From Dryococelus australis (lineage: Eukaryota; Arthropoda; Insecta; Phasmatodea; Phasmatidae), in assembly GCA_029891345.1 (NCBI GenBank), contig CM056999.1, forward strand, positions 25,021,418 to 25,085,417: 64,000 nucleotides of DNA, given 5' to 3'. A program made the translations under genes and the position numbers. Shown in pieces: positions 1 through 12,664 of this stretch. Each line of letters starts with the position of its first letter. The stretch's first letter is position 1. The notes beneath the pieces were generated by a model. It saw only the letters and a program-made list of their open reading frames with translations. It searched no databases and had not been told where the DNA came from.

Positions 1-2288
1 TTGTGTAATTTCGTGGATTAAAATTAATATTTCTGGATGTCTTGATATTACAAATTTCAGCAGGAGTATTACATTTTTTGAACCTGATTGATGACATTTA
101 TGTGCCTAACAACAGTGATTAGTGTTCAGGCGACTTTAGGTTAACCTACATTTTTTGAGGTGTTTGCAAGAGTGAGTAATACTAATGATCTTTCCAATTC
201 GTATGTAAAACATGTATTAGTCACTGGAAAGTACTCAATTTGTTAGTAAAATTAAGCAAAATAATATGCTGCCTACAAATGCACAAGGGACAAAATTAAT
301 TTTTTGATGAAAAAAAAGTGTTTAAGAAAGTCATGGCAATACTTTAAGACACTGAGCACGCTGTTACACTTGCTGGTTAGGGCCAGTTCCAGAGGTGAAA
401 GTTCTTAACGTTAAAAAGACACGTGGTTTGCAACATAGAAATATATTACCAGAAAGATTACGCTGTGTAACGTATGGTCTCCCCGTGTCTGAAGTGAACC
501 TGACACACGAGGCCTGCCAGGGGCCTATGCGGCGAAAAATGACTTGATTACGCCAAGATGGAAATTTACGTGATTAAATTCTCTGGGGTCGCGAGTTGGC
601 GGAGAGGAGGGTCGGCACACAGGAGAACAAAAGCTAAAAAAAGTTTCCTGAATAGTTACTTACTTTAAACTATTGGCACCCTAAATGATTAACACAACTT
701 GATAATGCTCCTGTGGCATGTGGCTCAGAGCGGCGCATGTCCACCCTCGAAGATCAATTGAACCAGACTAAAGATGGAGGCATGTGGGTACAGTTAGCAA
801 CGGACACCTTCCCAGCAGAATCTTTAGAGAAACGTGTACTCAGGACAAAATGTAAAGCACTTCATGCAAAAGATAACTGAGAGCAGGAAAATTATCAGTG
901 GATTGTTTTACGTAAATTGGAATGTTCAGAACTCTTCAGCAAAGTCTCTCGTTATTGTTGCTTAGCATCTCTGAGATGTGCAAAACATGTTTCAATGCTA
1001 GGACAGGCAAGCAGAAGACATAAAACACTGTAATAAAATTTAACAAAAACAAAACACATATAAAACCCTTGTCAAACAGCGAAATTAATTAAAGTGAAAA
1101 TTTATATATGAGCTTTTGGACTTGGCAATATGGCTGCCGAAACTGCAAGCGTCTTTGAATGTTTATTTTTCTTACAATGTGAAATAATTTATCTGCATCT
1201 TAAAACAAAATAACACACAACATAGCACTTGGAAAAATAACGTAATAATTTAGTGTGTCTCAGATTGTGTCTGTGTAAATACGTGTTACCACATGGGTGT
1301 GCACTCAACACTAAAGCGTAAATTAAGGCAGGGACACCAAAAGGAGATAACACTTCCTTGGGCATCCATCAGACTCTTCTTTAAGGGGTCACACTATTAC
1401 GCAAAAAGAAACCAGCTAGTCGCTGGTTACTCTTGGCAAGTGGGTCTTTGATTGCAGCAAACGTGTCCCTAGTTCGTTTACGTACGACTGGCATACTTCA
1501 TCTCACACATCAATGCACATTGCCCGCTCCATGCAGCAGCGAGCACTATTGGGCTGCCCCCCGAGTAGCGCACAGAGGGAGGACGGTGTCAAGGTATTGG
1601 CAATTGGCAGAGAATAAATCAATCATTACAGATGTTGATATACTAAAAATCGGCAGGTTAGTGTGATTAGTGATCGGCATCTGTCCAGTCCTCCTCCTTC
1701 TTTCTACCTATTTGTGCTATGGGCAGCATTATACAGGCTTGTCATCGGTCAACCATATCTCATGTTGAATACTGCGTATTTGATGTAGCATTCCCCCGTG
1801 GCAGAACGTGGTGGCGTGTTTATTCAATATTTCCTGTAGTTGAAGGAATTCAGGCATTGTCAATTGGTTTTTATTCTGCTGGGTTGGGGTTGATCGGAGG
1901 AGGAGTGACAGCTTCAGGATTGTGTTCCCTTTTTACGGTAACTCTCTCTTTGCTCCCTATATAAATGTGAGTCTGGCAGCAGTCCATGATACAATGTTGG
2001 GGTTATAGCCATAGCTGCCCCAGGATCACTTTATCTGTGATTTCTGGTACCATATAAACTCAGTAAGGATTTCACTGCAAGATAATAATACTGTGAATGT
2101 AGTTCGCCCCTCAGCTGGTAAAATGTGTGCAATACTGGCCATGTGATTTTTGTGGTTCTAGGGTGAAACCTCCTTTAGTTGTATTTGCATGAGGAGTTTT
2201 TTCCATATAAAATTTCCAGTTCCGACTGAATCACGTAGGGTGGTTGTGGGCTGGTTGTTTACTTCTACTTTGGTTCTAGGGACTTAGG
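1..2288. other. No gene recognised; start of window
   Basis: AT-rich non-coding sequence with a few short chance ORFs (for example 1433-1666 and 1719-1964) that show no domain, no splice-site support and no codon character. I see no exon of the CARMIL gene and no repeat boundary that I can defend. The stretch is probably intron or upstream sequence of the plus-strand host gene whose first visible exon lies at 12522. Confidence 0.5.
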
Positions 2289-3428
2289 GTGGATTTGGTT
2301 CTGTACTTAATATGTGGATGTCAACGGGCCTGGGGTTCCAGTGGTACTGGCCCGCTTCGCACCCCGGTGTTTGTTTCCCGACTCCGATTTGCTTTCTTTT
2401 TCTTTAGGAGCGTTGGGTTTGGATGCGCTTCCTGTGCTCACTTCCTTCTTTTTGTTCCCCAATGGGCAGCAGACTTGTTTGGGCAGTCCAGTGGTAGGGG
2501 GAGCTGGCAGTGGTGGAGGAGTGGGGGGAGGGCACGTGACCTTACACTTTTCACTTCCACCTGCCCCTTGTCACCATTACTGTGGTATAGCAGGGCCTGC
2601 GCTTCGTAATTCCTTCCACTTTCTCTGGCTCATTCCACCAGCTCTTCAACTGACTGGGACCATGGGGTTTGTAAGAAATTTATCAGGTTCTGCAGGAGCG
2701 TGCATGTAATGGTGTGCACACAGCTCTGCTCATCCCCTTCAGGGAAAATATGGCAGAATATTTGTTTTTTCCTCAAGAGGAAAATCTGCACTTCCATCCT
2801 GTCAGGTTTGGATTCTACTATGAAATTTGGACGTGAGTCAAGCAAGTACCTCTTCTCCGGAAAACTGCATGAACAAATCTTTAAACTAGGACCAGTCCAT
2901 GACAAACTCTCTGTAACTGTTAGACATTTCCAGTGTCGTTCCTGTTAGCTGTTTCGTGGCCTTCGTGCACCATTTTTTTTTTGGGGGGGGGGGGCAGTGG
3001 GCGTGGGTGAACTCAGTTGTCCTTAAATTAATTTTCACATTCTTGTATGAATGCTACAGGGTCTTCTTACAGTCTACCTTCGAACTCCATGACTTGGGGT
3101 CCATTCGAACTCCTACTTGAGGCTCTACTGTAATGATGTCTGTAGTTACAAGTCAAGTTTTCTTAGATTCACCGGCAAACTTCGCACCAGTAATCTAATT
3201 CTGGGCAGTGCTGCACTCATTGGGCCACCTAATGCAGAGGTGGTGAAACCTTTGGGTGCAAATCATGCACATGACAGTGCCTCTTGCCTATTACAGGTTA
3301 TCCACGCACAATATGCGCTTTGATGTGTACAGTATTTTCATATCTGAATTCTAGGCCATCTGTAAATCTTGGCTTGTCGGACCAACCTAGGCAGATATAG
3401 TGAAATCTTTTCTCATAGTGGGTGCAAA

Positions 3429-3500
<72 letters not shown>

Positions 3501-4660
3501 GTGTTTCCCCGTTCCACAGCATGTAGTAACAGCACATCTTTTGGTTACTGGGGTGTCTTCCTGTCCCATTGCGGTATTATTTCCGCCTAGCTCGGATATC
3601 TTCAGTTTCGAGTTGGCTTCGGCCGTTACTAGGGATCTTACTGGGTGCCACGAGGTGTTTCTTTACTGCCCGAAGTCTCTTGAGTTGGCTAGCTAGTTTC
3701 CTCAGCTCATTCTCAAAGTCGTGCTGGCTTGGCTCTTTCCTTGTTTTCTCAATAAGAACATAACACCCAATGTTGGCACCACACAAAGAATTACCCTGAC
3801 TCATGATGGCCGGGAAGCTTGGCACATTACCTAGTTTACAAGAGGTGTTCTTTTGTGTGTGTTCAAGCCGAGAACACTTGGTGGCCTTATGGGCTGGTTA
3901 TTTTGGGTGCACCTTATCTTGGAGGTATCTGGTGTGCAGGGTCAGCCTGGTTAGGCGGACGCAGGATATGTACGCCTCTTAAGGGGGCGTGAGTGCCAGT
4001 GGTTGCTAGTTTACTACCTGTAGACTGGCGCTGTAGCTGATCTATGGCAGGCTGTGCCGGACGACTTTCTGGGCCTCGTCCAAGTGTGGCTGGTGTGTAG
4101 CCGGTGGTGGCTGGTTCAGGCGGTGCTGGGCTCCTGGTGGCGTCGGCGGGTGCTGGCGAGGCCCAGTTCCACAGGCAGTCTGAGACGTAGGCTGACGGTG
4201 ATGGGATGTGGTATGCTAGCATTCTTCCGGGATGGTTCGAACAAGTTACTAAGGTGACTGAGGAGTGAGGCTTCTACAGTCGGCAGGCGGCTTGTGCCTG
4301 ATCTAGAGCGGACGAAAGGCTAAAGGCCAACTGGGATGGGACTGGAGTCACAATATCAGTGCGCGGCGAATTGTGTGTTGTTTTGCGATGTATGAACTAA
4401 CGAGTTAAAGGAACCAGCATTCCTACCCTAGCATCTGGGCTTGGCAGGACCCGGTAACTTGCCACTCATTTTAAGGGCTGTGTTTACAAAGGGGTTGAGA
4501 GGTACAAATCACCTTCGGAATTAGAACGCATTGTGTAGACATGACCAACCATATTTATTCTCAGGATAATAAACATTTTGACCTGTACTAACACCTAGGC
4601 TTTCGTGGTTACCAAGCAACTGGCAGATGTTACATTACAAACAGGTGAAGAGGACTTGTT
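2289..4660 (-). mobile_element. Ty3/gypsy-type LTR retrotransposon fragment 1 (gag region plus LTR piece)
   Basis: Read on the minus strand, this shares wording with the larger gypsy remnants at 14985-21508 and 49445-56600. The block near 2310-2500 matches the nucleocapsid region near 53330-53480. The block near 3340-3420 matches 19450-19530. The piece at about 4500-4660 is the reverse complement of 37070-37195, an LTR segment of the plus-strand copy. The order from right to left is therefore LTR piece, proline-rich gag N-part, gag, nucleocapsid. No pol is present. It is a broken, old fossil with several breaks. Its ends are approximate; a microsatellite at 3426-3498 has grown inside it. Confidence 0.6.
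3426..3498. repeat. (A)21 followed by a (TA)n microsatellite
   Basis: A run of 21 A is followed by about 50 bases of TA dinucleotides with one TT interruption. The related stretch in the gypsy remnant near 19530 lacks it, so the tract arose inside this copy after insertion. The Y/I-rich translated ORFs here are artefacts of the repeat. Confidence 0.9.
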
Positions 4661-5018
4661 AAAATGAGAGCAAACCTATAGCACCTAATTAAGTAGTTGT
4701 GAGAATAACTCATACATAACTCTAGTCTAGTGCAGTCCTGCCATTTCAACTGATTTTATCTGTTTTAACGGATTTTTAACTTTAGAAAAATCTCAGTTAA
4801 AGAACCGATACTCTTTTTAGCCGATAATGCGACCCATTTCCTGTATAAGTGACTTTTAAACCAGAAGATGATAGGATGGCAATGTTGGACTGAGAGGGCC
4901 TCTACTGTTGCAGTTTTTATTCAGCAGTTGCCATTGTTATTCTAAGCACTAAACTGACAGATTATCTCTCCAGGGCAAGGGTGGACGGTACATGCCTCCC
5001 TTCTGTGAAATAATCATG
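4661..5018. other. No feature seen
   Basis: AT-rich spacer between the gypsy fragment and the TAGTCC element. It has no ORF, tandem repeat or tRNA-like head. Confidence 0.5.
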
Positions 5019-5020
5019 TA

Positions 5021-6623
5021 TAGTCCATTCCCCGTTGGAAGCAACTTTCTCGGAGCCCTGCTAAATATCTACTTGCAGGCCCGTTTCGTATCCTTCCGCC
5101 AAATGTAAACAAACATTGCCTGTGACTGCCATGTAATATCTGTCAAAATCAATATTTACATGCCATTGTGTGTGTACATGTGTTCGTATACTTTCGCTAC
5201 ACCTAAAAATAAACAATGAAATGTGACTTCTACTTTTATACCTGTCAAATGTGTTGTTTACTGTTTACAGCTTTTCAAAGAATTCTGTCCGAGGTCTATT
5301 TCAAAAACCATTTTGTATGAATATTCAGTTTAGGTCTATAAAATTATTTAGGTTAACTTTATTACATTTGAAAAATGCCTGAATTAATGATAGTTCTTAC
5401 TGTTACGTTACGTTAACATATTTGTTTTCCACGACATAGCACAATTCACGTAATTCACGTTTATATTGCTACTTACATATTTATATGTATTGCTACTTAC
5501 TGTGTATTAGGTTTGTTGAAATTTATTGGGGCTGGGCTTGGTCATTTGGTTGGGATTGGTGGTAAATCTCTTTACACGACTGTGTTTCAAGCACCCAGGG
5601 CAAAGATACAATGTTGGGATAAATAAACAGACATGGATGTAAATAAATAACTTCTTCATAAAAACAGTTCACATCAAATATTTGAAATCACGTAAACACG
5701 CGAATCCAGCGTAACGATCACCACACAGCCATGCCACGCTACGCTATTTCACACGCAGCGGTTGACACACAACATAACAGTATCTTTATTACTGTCGCGG
5801 AAAAAACTCATTTATCACAACATCTTAACTTGCTTAGGTAGGCTTAAAAAAGACGTCTACAAATGTGATGTGGTAATTTGAAATATTTTTCAGAGTAAGT
5901 ATAATTTATGCTTAGTTTGGTAAAACAGCAACACGCCATGTCATGGCTTGCCACGTCTGCCAATTTCACTTTGTTTCTGCCCCGCCATCATATCTAAATA
6001 TATTAAAATAAGTATTAAAACATTAAAATCTCTTTTCAGTTGTAAATTACAAATTCAAAAATCATTATTTTGCTGTAATTAGTATGAAATATGCTACAAT
6101 TGAAAACATGTACAATATTGATCGTAATACTTCCCGAGTGTGAAAGAGACAAAGACAGAGAGAGAGCGCTAAACAGACAGTTGCTTCTAAGTTGCTCTCG
6201 CTCGATAAAACAACACTGTACCATTACGGCCTACTCACAATATTTTCTGCTGTTATTTTAAACTGTAAAAATGAGATGTTGCCATCGGGGCTACCTAAAT
6301 ATTTAAATATTTCAATAGACATAGTATACTAAAAAACTAGGTTAAAATAATATTTTAACTGTGAACTATTTCTTACCGGCCGTTGCCAACATTTTGCTGC
6401 TCTCACTGTTGTTAATTCATATTTAAAAAGAAATGAATATTACAAGTTATAGAAGATATTAAGGTAATGTTTCATTTATTCAATAAAACAGTATTCTAAA
6501 GCTAACCACTATGTTATATATTTGTGGAATACATGTTATTGAAAAAACAGGTTGACATGTTTTGCCTAGAGTGTTTTTTCAAAGGTTAATTTTCATAAAT
6601 CGCTTCCAATCAGGAATGGACTA
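5021..6623. mobile_element. Non-coding TIR element, 'TAGTCC' family, copy 1 (uninterrupted)
   Basis: The left end reads TAGTCCATTCCCCGTTGGAA. The right end (about 6600-6623), reverse-complemented, begins TAGTCCATTCCTGATTGGAA, giving terminal inverted repeats of about 25 bp. Both ends are flanked by TA (5019-5020 and 6624-6625), as expected for a TA target-site duplication. The 1.6-kb interior has no coding ORF, so this is a large non-autonomous DNA transposon. Superfamily is uncertain: Tc1/mariner-like by its TA target. A second copy with the same ends and interior lies at 26857-33895, where an LTR element interrupts it; the corresponding empty site here is near 5240-5243. GA-rich simple sequence occurs near 6145-6168. 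Confidence 0.8.
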
Positions 6624-6625
6624 TA

Positions 6626-6982
6626 CAGGGAAAGGAAATAGTGAGGAAGAGAGAGAGAAATGCTACTCCTATTCCACTATGGCCTGCTGTGACAGGCACT
6701 TTAGGAGATAATCATCTACAGCTTGTATTGTGGGTCACCCAATTACCAGCTTTCCAGGTGCCACACTTCCTTTACCCTTGTCATATCAGTATTTAAAATC
6801 TTTTTAAAGCAATGATTCTGACATTCATAACCCCTGAACTGGAAGTGCTTCAATTTTACTCCAGTAAAATAAGGGAATGCTATATTTAAAAACTATACAC
6901 ATTAATAATTTTTAATATGAACAAAGTTTAATTATGTTGAAAAATGTGATTCACAACCTTTTGGATATCGTACTGGTATTTT
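6626..6982. other. No feature seen
   Basis: AT-rich sequence between the TAGTCC element and the hAT-like element. I see no ORF or repeat structure. Confidence 0.5.
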
Positions 6983-9324
6983 CGTGGTGTTTACCACCCG
7001 TAGAAAACCTGGAAAAATCAGAGAATTTTGAAATTGGGTAATATTCAGGGAATTTTTTAAAGAAACAGAAAATTTTAGTTAACAGATATTGGCAGTCAGT
7101 TGTTACGTGGGTGTGTACAATAACCCATCCTGTTCTCTCGATGAATATATAGGAGGTGTTTTCGAAGTGATTGTGTCAATATTCCGTCTTTTGTTAATAT
7201 TCACAATCATTCATGGAATTTAAATTTAAACATTTGTCTTTTACTGTCATCAAACAACTCTGAAGCATTTACCAATTATCTGGTAACCCTATTGTGATTG
7301 AGTTAACCTCGTCATGTGAGCAAGTTAACTCTGTTAACTCTATCAGGTTAGTTTTCACAAATGCCTGTTATTTATATTTGTTTCAGTAGTGTACAGAAAT
7401 TTGATCCTAGGAAGAGTAAATGGTAAATTATAAGTTTTTGAGACATTGTTACTATTTTTTTAAGAATGTACCTGCAAGGAGGACAGATTACATTCAAATC
7501 ACTGGGTGAGAGCATTTTCTCCAAGAAGTTTCGTGCAATCAGATGGCTAGAAAATGTGGAAGTTGCTGAACGTGCCATGAAAATCTTGCCTCACCTAAAA
7601 ATATTTGTTAAAGGAGTATCTGTTTAATGTGTGTCTTTTCACATGGTGAAAAGTTGTCTTGTAGACAATCTTTTGGAGGTAAAATTGACTTTCTTCTACT
7701 CTTTGGCATCAGAGCTGGAATTGTTTCTTACAATATTTCAAAGTGGAGCACCCATGGTGCCTTTTCTGTATGATTAACTGGAATACATTTTATTAGCACT
7801 GGTGGAAAAAATTCTGAAATCAGCGGTACTGCAGAATTTTAAGGAGAAACGGAATGTGTCTCAATAAGATTTAGATCTGTATGAAAACTTACTGACAGCA
7901 AATAACATTTAGTTTTTTTATGCAGTATGCCATGTCATTAAGAAATTAAAACTACCAGGAAAGTGCTGTCATGCTATTAAAAAATGATGATTGTAATAAA
8001 ACTTCAAGACGAGAGTCCCTGGAAGTACTAACTCGCTAATGGAATTTCCTGCTTGTGTCCATCTGTGGCTTTAAATACACAGCTGAGGAAACAGTGCTTC
8101 AGGATTTTTTTTCAAAATTGATGGTTGTCAGGACCAGAAGCTGATATAATTGAGCAAACATATGAGTTGGTGTATTCCTCGGAATATTCTAAAGCCCTTC
8201 TTTGTATTTTTCTCAAAAAGCATGCTTTGATCACATGTGGCTTCACGTTATTAAAGCACATAAGTTTTCAGCTAAAAGTGGCCTCCTTAAGTTTGTGAAA
8301 GAGATGTTGATACTTTCCCATAGAAATACCACTTTATGAGGATTTTCACTGTATTGTAATATGTTGACTGAAAACTTGCTGGAACAATCCTTGATTGCAC
8401 AGATACAAGTGTAAGACTATGTTCATCATTGTGTAGGTGAAGAGCATGTTGATATCAATAAGTCCATGTTGCAGTATGTAAGAAATGCCAGTTGTAGGCA
8501 GGCGTAAAGAAGCTTTGCAAACAAAAAAAAAGGAAGAGGCATATAGGAGGAAGGCAGAAAAAAGAAGAGTTCAAGAGGAAATTGAAGAATTACAAATGAA
8601 AAAGGCTCGAGTATTGGAGTGGGTGTGTAAGTGCTATACAGTAAATGCAAAAGTTGAGTCACTGCGGAATTGAATGTAGCTGCTTTTACTATTTTTTTAT
8701 AACAGTGTATGTCAAATATTGTGACAGGTAACTTTTTGTATTGTTATTAATGATTTTTCTTCTTTTAATGTTTCTTTTTTTTAAGCGTGATGTTTTGTTG
8801 CCGAAGGTCTGTTCAGCATATTTTTATTGTCATCTTCATATAATAGTCGAGATTGGTATTGCTAGGTATGGCAAAATTATTTTAGGCATTTATTATTTTT
8901 GTAGTGCACTTACTAGACACTGTTTTGAAATGTGTTGTAATTTTGGTTCATATTAAAATCAGCTTCATATAAACATCACAAAATCAGTTTGAAATGCTTA
9001 CATTGTAAAGTAAGCTAATGTACATATTACTCTTTTGGTTGTATTTGAAGGAGTGAGTGTATTTTTGGCAAGATTTTTGTAGTTATGTATTATTAGGGTT
9101 TTGTATTATTTTTTAAAGTGTGTGCTTATATCCTATTAAGTGAAACATATTTGTTATTGTACATCTATATTTCTAATTATAATGTTTCACCAATTTAATA
9201 TGTGTATTTTTACAGTCTGGTGGAATTCCGTAAGTGTTTCAAAAAATATGGAAATTGGAGTTGTAGTCCTGGAAAACCTGGAAAAATCATGGAATTTTGT
9301 TTCTTAGATCTGGTAGACACCCAG
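6983..9324 (+). mobile_element. Broken hAT-like DNA transposon
   Basis: The termini are imperfect inverted repeats: the left end begins CGTGGTGTTTACCA and the right end, reverse-complemented, begins CTGGGTGTCTACCA. Just inside each lies a near-copy of AAACCTGGAAAAATCA (about 7003-7020 and 9276-9291, both in the plus direction). TATTTT flanks both sides (6977-6982 and 9325-9330), a possible target duplication. Between them, plus-strand frames give pieces of an RNase-H-like transposase: about 7740-7850 encodes the segment remembered from family members as PVVPFLxxDL. About 8340-8680 encodes the C-terminal end with a long lysine/glutamate coiled coil (best ORF 8485-8673). Many stops and frame changes separate the pieces, so the copy is dead. 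Family assignment is from remembered repeat proteins. A second remnant is at 39950-41170. Confidence 0.6.
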
Positions 9325-9599
9325 TATTTTTTATTTGGTATTTAAAAAATTAAATTACTTAAGTTGCCATTATATAAATTTCAAATAAATTACTAAATAA
9401 TATTTTGAGTGCTGCTTTTATTCTCTGATTTTGAACAATTAATGTGAAATTAATAAACAAAAGTATAAGTGTGAGTGGAGAAAAGAATTACCATGGTTTG
9501 TACATTCCAAATAAAAACAAATATATTAAATATGTAGGTAAACGTCCTTAATACACTTTTTTCTGTAATGTGCAGATTTCTTTAACTCCAAAGATTTTA

Positions 9600-11990
9600 C
9601 AAGATTTTTATATACAAGAACCAGGATTTCAGCTTCAGGGCTGGTGGCAGCCCTCGTCTAGTGTGGTCCTGAAGGGATGGGGTGTGACACTCCCAAGTGG
9701 AGTGCGTGTCTCAAGGGTTGAAGCAAGTGTCACTGGTAGTAGATAGGTTGTGGCAGAGGGCCCTAGCATAGCAGTGGTAGGGCTAACTGCTGAGTTTCTG
9801 AGGCACATGAAGGTAATGCGATGACAACTTGACGTTAACTGGTGTTCTGAGGGCTCGTCTGGCCCTGAATATAGGTGGCATCTTCCTTTGGGCATATTTG
9901 GCCAAGTGACTCCTCCCTCTTTAGGCAGTGTTATCCCTTTCTGCAATTGTTGAAATGGGGGTAGCTCTGTGTTGCAGATGGTTTCAACAGCGCTCGTTTA
10001 GGGGCAGGCTGGCTCTGTTTAGGTGGCGAGGCAGGAGTACATGACTGATGTGCTTATTTAATTTCTATTGGCAACGGCGAGTAATATTCATCTCTTGGGT
10101 GTAGCAGTCTGTTTTTATCCCTTGGTAAGGGTGTCGTGGCTTCCCACTGGCTGATTTGGAAGTCGTAGATGTATACATAGTGCATTACCAGCTATGCTTA
10201 GTGTGTCAGAGCACCATGTGTTTTTGTCTTTTTTGTAGGTGACCCATACACCATTAAATAGTTGGTGTATATGAAATTGTTTATTAAAAAGAAGGTTGCT
10301 CACAGTAGATACCAGCCTAAGCGACAGAAGGCTTACCGCTGGCCTATATTAGACCCATTAGCACACATTATTTATATGCTGTGCGATCCATAAGAGTGGC
10401 CACAGAGCAAGGGCCTTTGCTTACACACTTTCAGCAAGGCGGCTGAACCTCTCTGGCAAGCAGCTTCCTCTTTTTTCTAGGTGTATATCTGGCTGGCACC
10501 TGAAGGTCTACTCTCGAGGACTTCAGCCAGAGCTAGTCCCTGCTTGGCTGTTTTCTCCCACCCAGCCATATGATGAGTCATAAGGGGGATGACAGAACAG
10601 CGTGGCAGATAGTGGGTGTCCAGAAAGGGTAGGAATGGCCTGATGGAAATAAGGAGTTAGCTGTTGGGTATGGTAGGCAGCCCGGTCCATTGGCATACAT
10701 TCTGGTGGCTTGGCGAGCAGGATGTCGCTGACAGACCCAACTACCAAACAGACAGTGATAGTGTCGAGTTTAGGGGCGTCCGTTCTCGCTGCTACGTAGT
10801 GAGCCGGACATTTCTGGCGGATCTAAGTGTCACAAAGAATTGGGGCTCCTTGTTGAGGGTCAGTCTATCATTCTCCAGTGAGTATCCTGACGAGTGAGAT
10901 GTCGCTGGTGGACCCAGGCACGTACTGGAGGCGGAAATTGTCCAAAGTGGCAAGTGCTCTGGTGTTACCCAGGAAGATGAGCTTCCAAAGCTTCACATTG
11001 AGATGGTTCTCAAGGGATGGGGTAGGAAACGAGGTTCTGGCTCACGACTATCCGTGCAAGAGTGTTGATAGGATTGGTGACGAAGTAGGAGATACTGATA
11101 GCAAGGTGAAGAAAAGAAGATAGCTGGGAGTGGCAACACAACCAAGTTGAATTATGCCGATTTATTGATTGCTCATTAAACACATAAACGAGCCTGTACC
11201 TTGACTGGGGCCTGAAGTGCCGATCCTAGGTTGCCAACTGGTATGTGACCTAGTCTTGGAAGATGCAGCAGTGAAGGGATTAGAGCAACTCCAAGTCAGT
11301 GGTACTCAAACTCGAGTCAACTGTGGGTGAGCTACGAGGTAGCTGGAAGTGTGGTAGGCTTTGGTGTGCTGACAGGCAGTGAGGTGGTGTCGGGCAGAGT
11401 AAGATTGTCGACTGTTCAAAAATGGCATTGACAATTTGAAGTCAGTTAACTCTTTGTGCAGAGTTATGTTCAGTAAGGTGGATGTGACGTCTGCGGGCAT
11501 TCGGGCAGAGTAAGAGCGTGCTACCGAACTTGCTGCATGTCAGTTTCGCACTGAGGACTGCAAGCTATATTTATACACCACACATTGGGTCAACGTTGGA
11601 GGCGGAAGGGGGGGAGGGGTAGGTGTCTGCGGAGGTAGTGGTACAGGTAGAGCGCAGAGAGAGAAGGTGGCAGTGAGCCGGCGGAGATGGCAGCTACTTC
11701 CTCTCACGCAGCCGAAGGCTGCAGAGGTAATAGAGTGCTGGAATGGTGCTAAGTGGATTGCCACACAGCAGGATGCATCGTTGCCTGAGTTAATGCTGGG
11801 CTTCGAGGCGTTCTGTGGCGTGTGCATTATAACGGCTCGTTTTAGGAGGGAGCTGCTGCTGTGGCAAGTCTAGATCGGGTAAATCACAATACCTGTGGCA
11901 CATCAAGCTATCAACCAGCGCTGCATTGAGGGTAGCATGCCACCACCGCTCATACACAAAAGTGTGTACTTAGTTCGTCATAAAGGGGTG
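9600..11990 (-). mobile_element. Ty3/gypsy-type fragment 2 (LTR plus gag leader region)
   Basis: In minus orientation this has the layout of an LTR followed by a gag region. A TATA-like box lies near 11565-11580 and an AATAAA signal near 11159-11164, with the gag-like stretch running left to about 9600. The same layout is seen in the remnants at 14985-21508 and 49445-56600. The wording near 10305-10340 resembles 3385-3410 and 19480-19505. No pol domain is present. It is an old, broken partial copy with approximate ends. Confidence 0.5.
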
Positions 11991-12521
11991 CTTAGTTACC
12001 GTAATTTTAGTCCTGTGACCACGAAACACAGAGGTTTACTAATTGCAAGTGTACTATTAGCTTCATGGTCAGTTTTTTTTAAATACGCTTTAGAAATGAA
12101 TGATTTTGAACTGTCTCATTTTCAATCCATACAGATTATATTACATACACAAGTGGTGATACACCAATGTTCTTCAGGTTATTGTTAGCTTCTTTTTGTA
12201 ATGTTGTTATGGCTTATTACTGAAACTAAGTGTTTCATAGGCTGTGGTAAAGAATACTTGTGTAGTTCATCTAACTTTTTATTGCGATAGCAACTGTATT
12301 GTGTACAAACATATATTTATTTGGAAAAGATTTGAATCTCCAGTAAAGAAGTGACAGTTATAGAAAGCATGATCTTACTACAAAAGTAAAATACGTAGTA
12401 TATTTTTAAAGTTATTTTTTAAATGACTGTTTTAGTTTCATGAAAAAATATCTTAACTGTTGTTCATTGTGAGAACCTGAGGTGCTGCATAGCTGTGCAA
12501 GTGTGGTGTTGTGATGTGCAG
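11991..12521 (+). other. Intron end upstream of CARMIL exon
   Basis: AT-rich non-coding sequence leading to an acceptor whose AG lies at 12520-12521 (context GTGATGTGCAG). I could not identify the preceding exon in the window. Confidence 0.5.
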
Positions 12522-12664
12522 ACATGGATGTGGAACTGGCCCCTGTGGTCACAGCAATCAGTAAGAACAAGTCCATCAAGCACCTCAACATGGGCCGCAA
12601 CCTCAACAACATGAAAGCGAAGCATGTGGCTACTATCATGGATGCCCTCGTCCAAATGATTCAG
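12522..12664 (+). CDS. CARMIL (LRRC16-type) internal exon: leucine-rich repeats
   Basis: A 143-nt internal exon with acceptor AG at 12520-12521 and donor GT at 12665. It contributes two bases of a split codon and then 47 full codons starting MDVELAPVVTAISKNK and ending with MIQ. The stretch KSIKHLNMGRN is a leucine-rich-repeat strand (LxxLxLxxN type). The order DVELAPV.TAISKNKSIKHL followed by VQMIQ matches, from memory, the C-terminal half of the CARMIL LRR domain. CARMIL proteins bind and inhibit actin capping protein at the membrane and promote lamellipodial actin assembly. The ATG at 12524 is internal, not the start. The exon ends on a codon boundary, and the next exon (35708) opens in phase 0. 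The open frame continuing past the donor to 12889 is intron read-through. Confidence 0.88.

Noticed and set aside
3298-3590. Tyrosine/isoleucine-rich ORFs as peptides
   Set aside because: They translate a poly-A and TA microsatellite.
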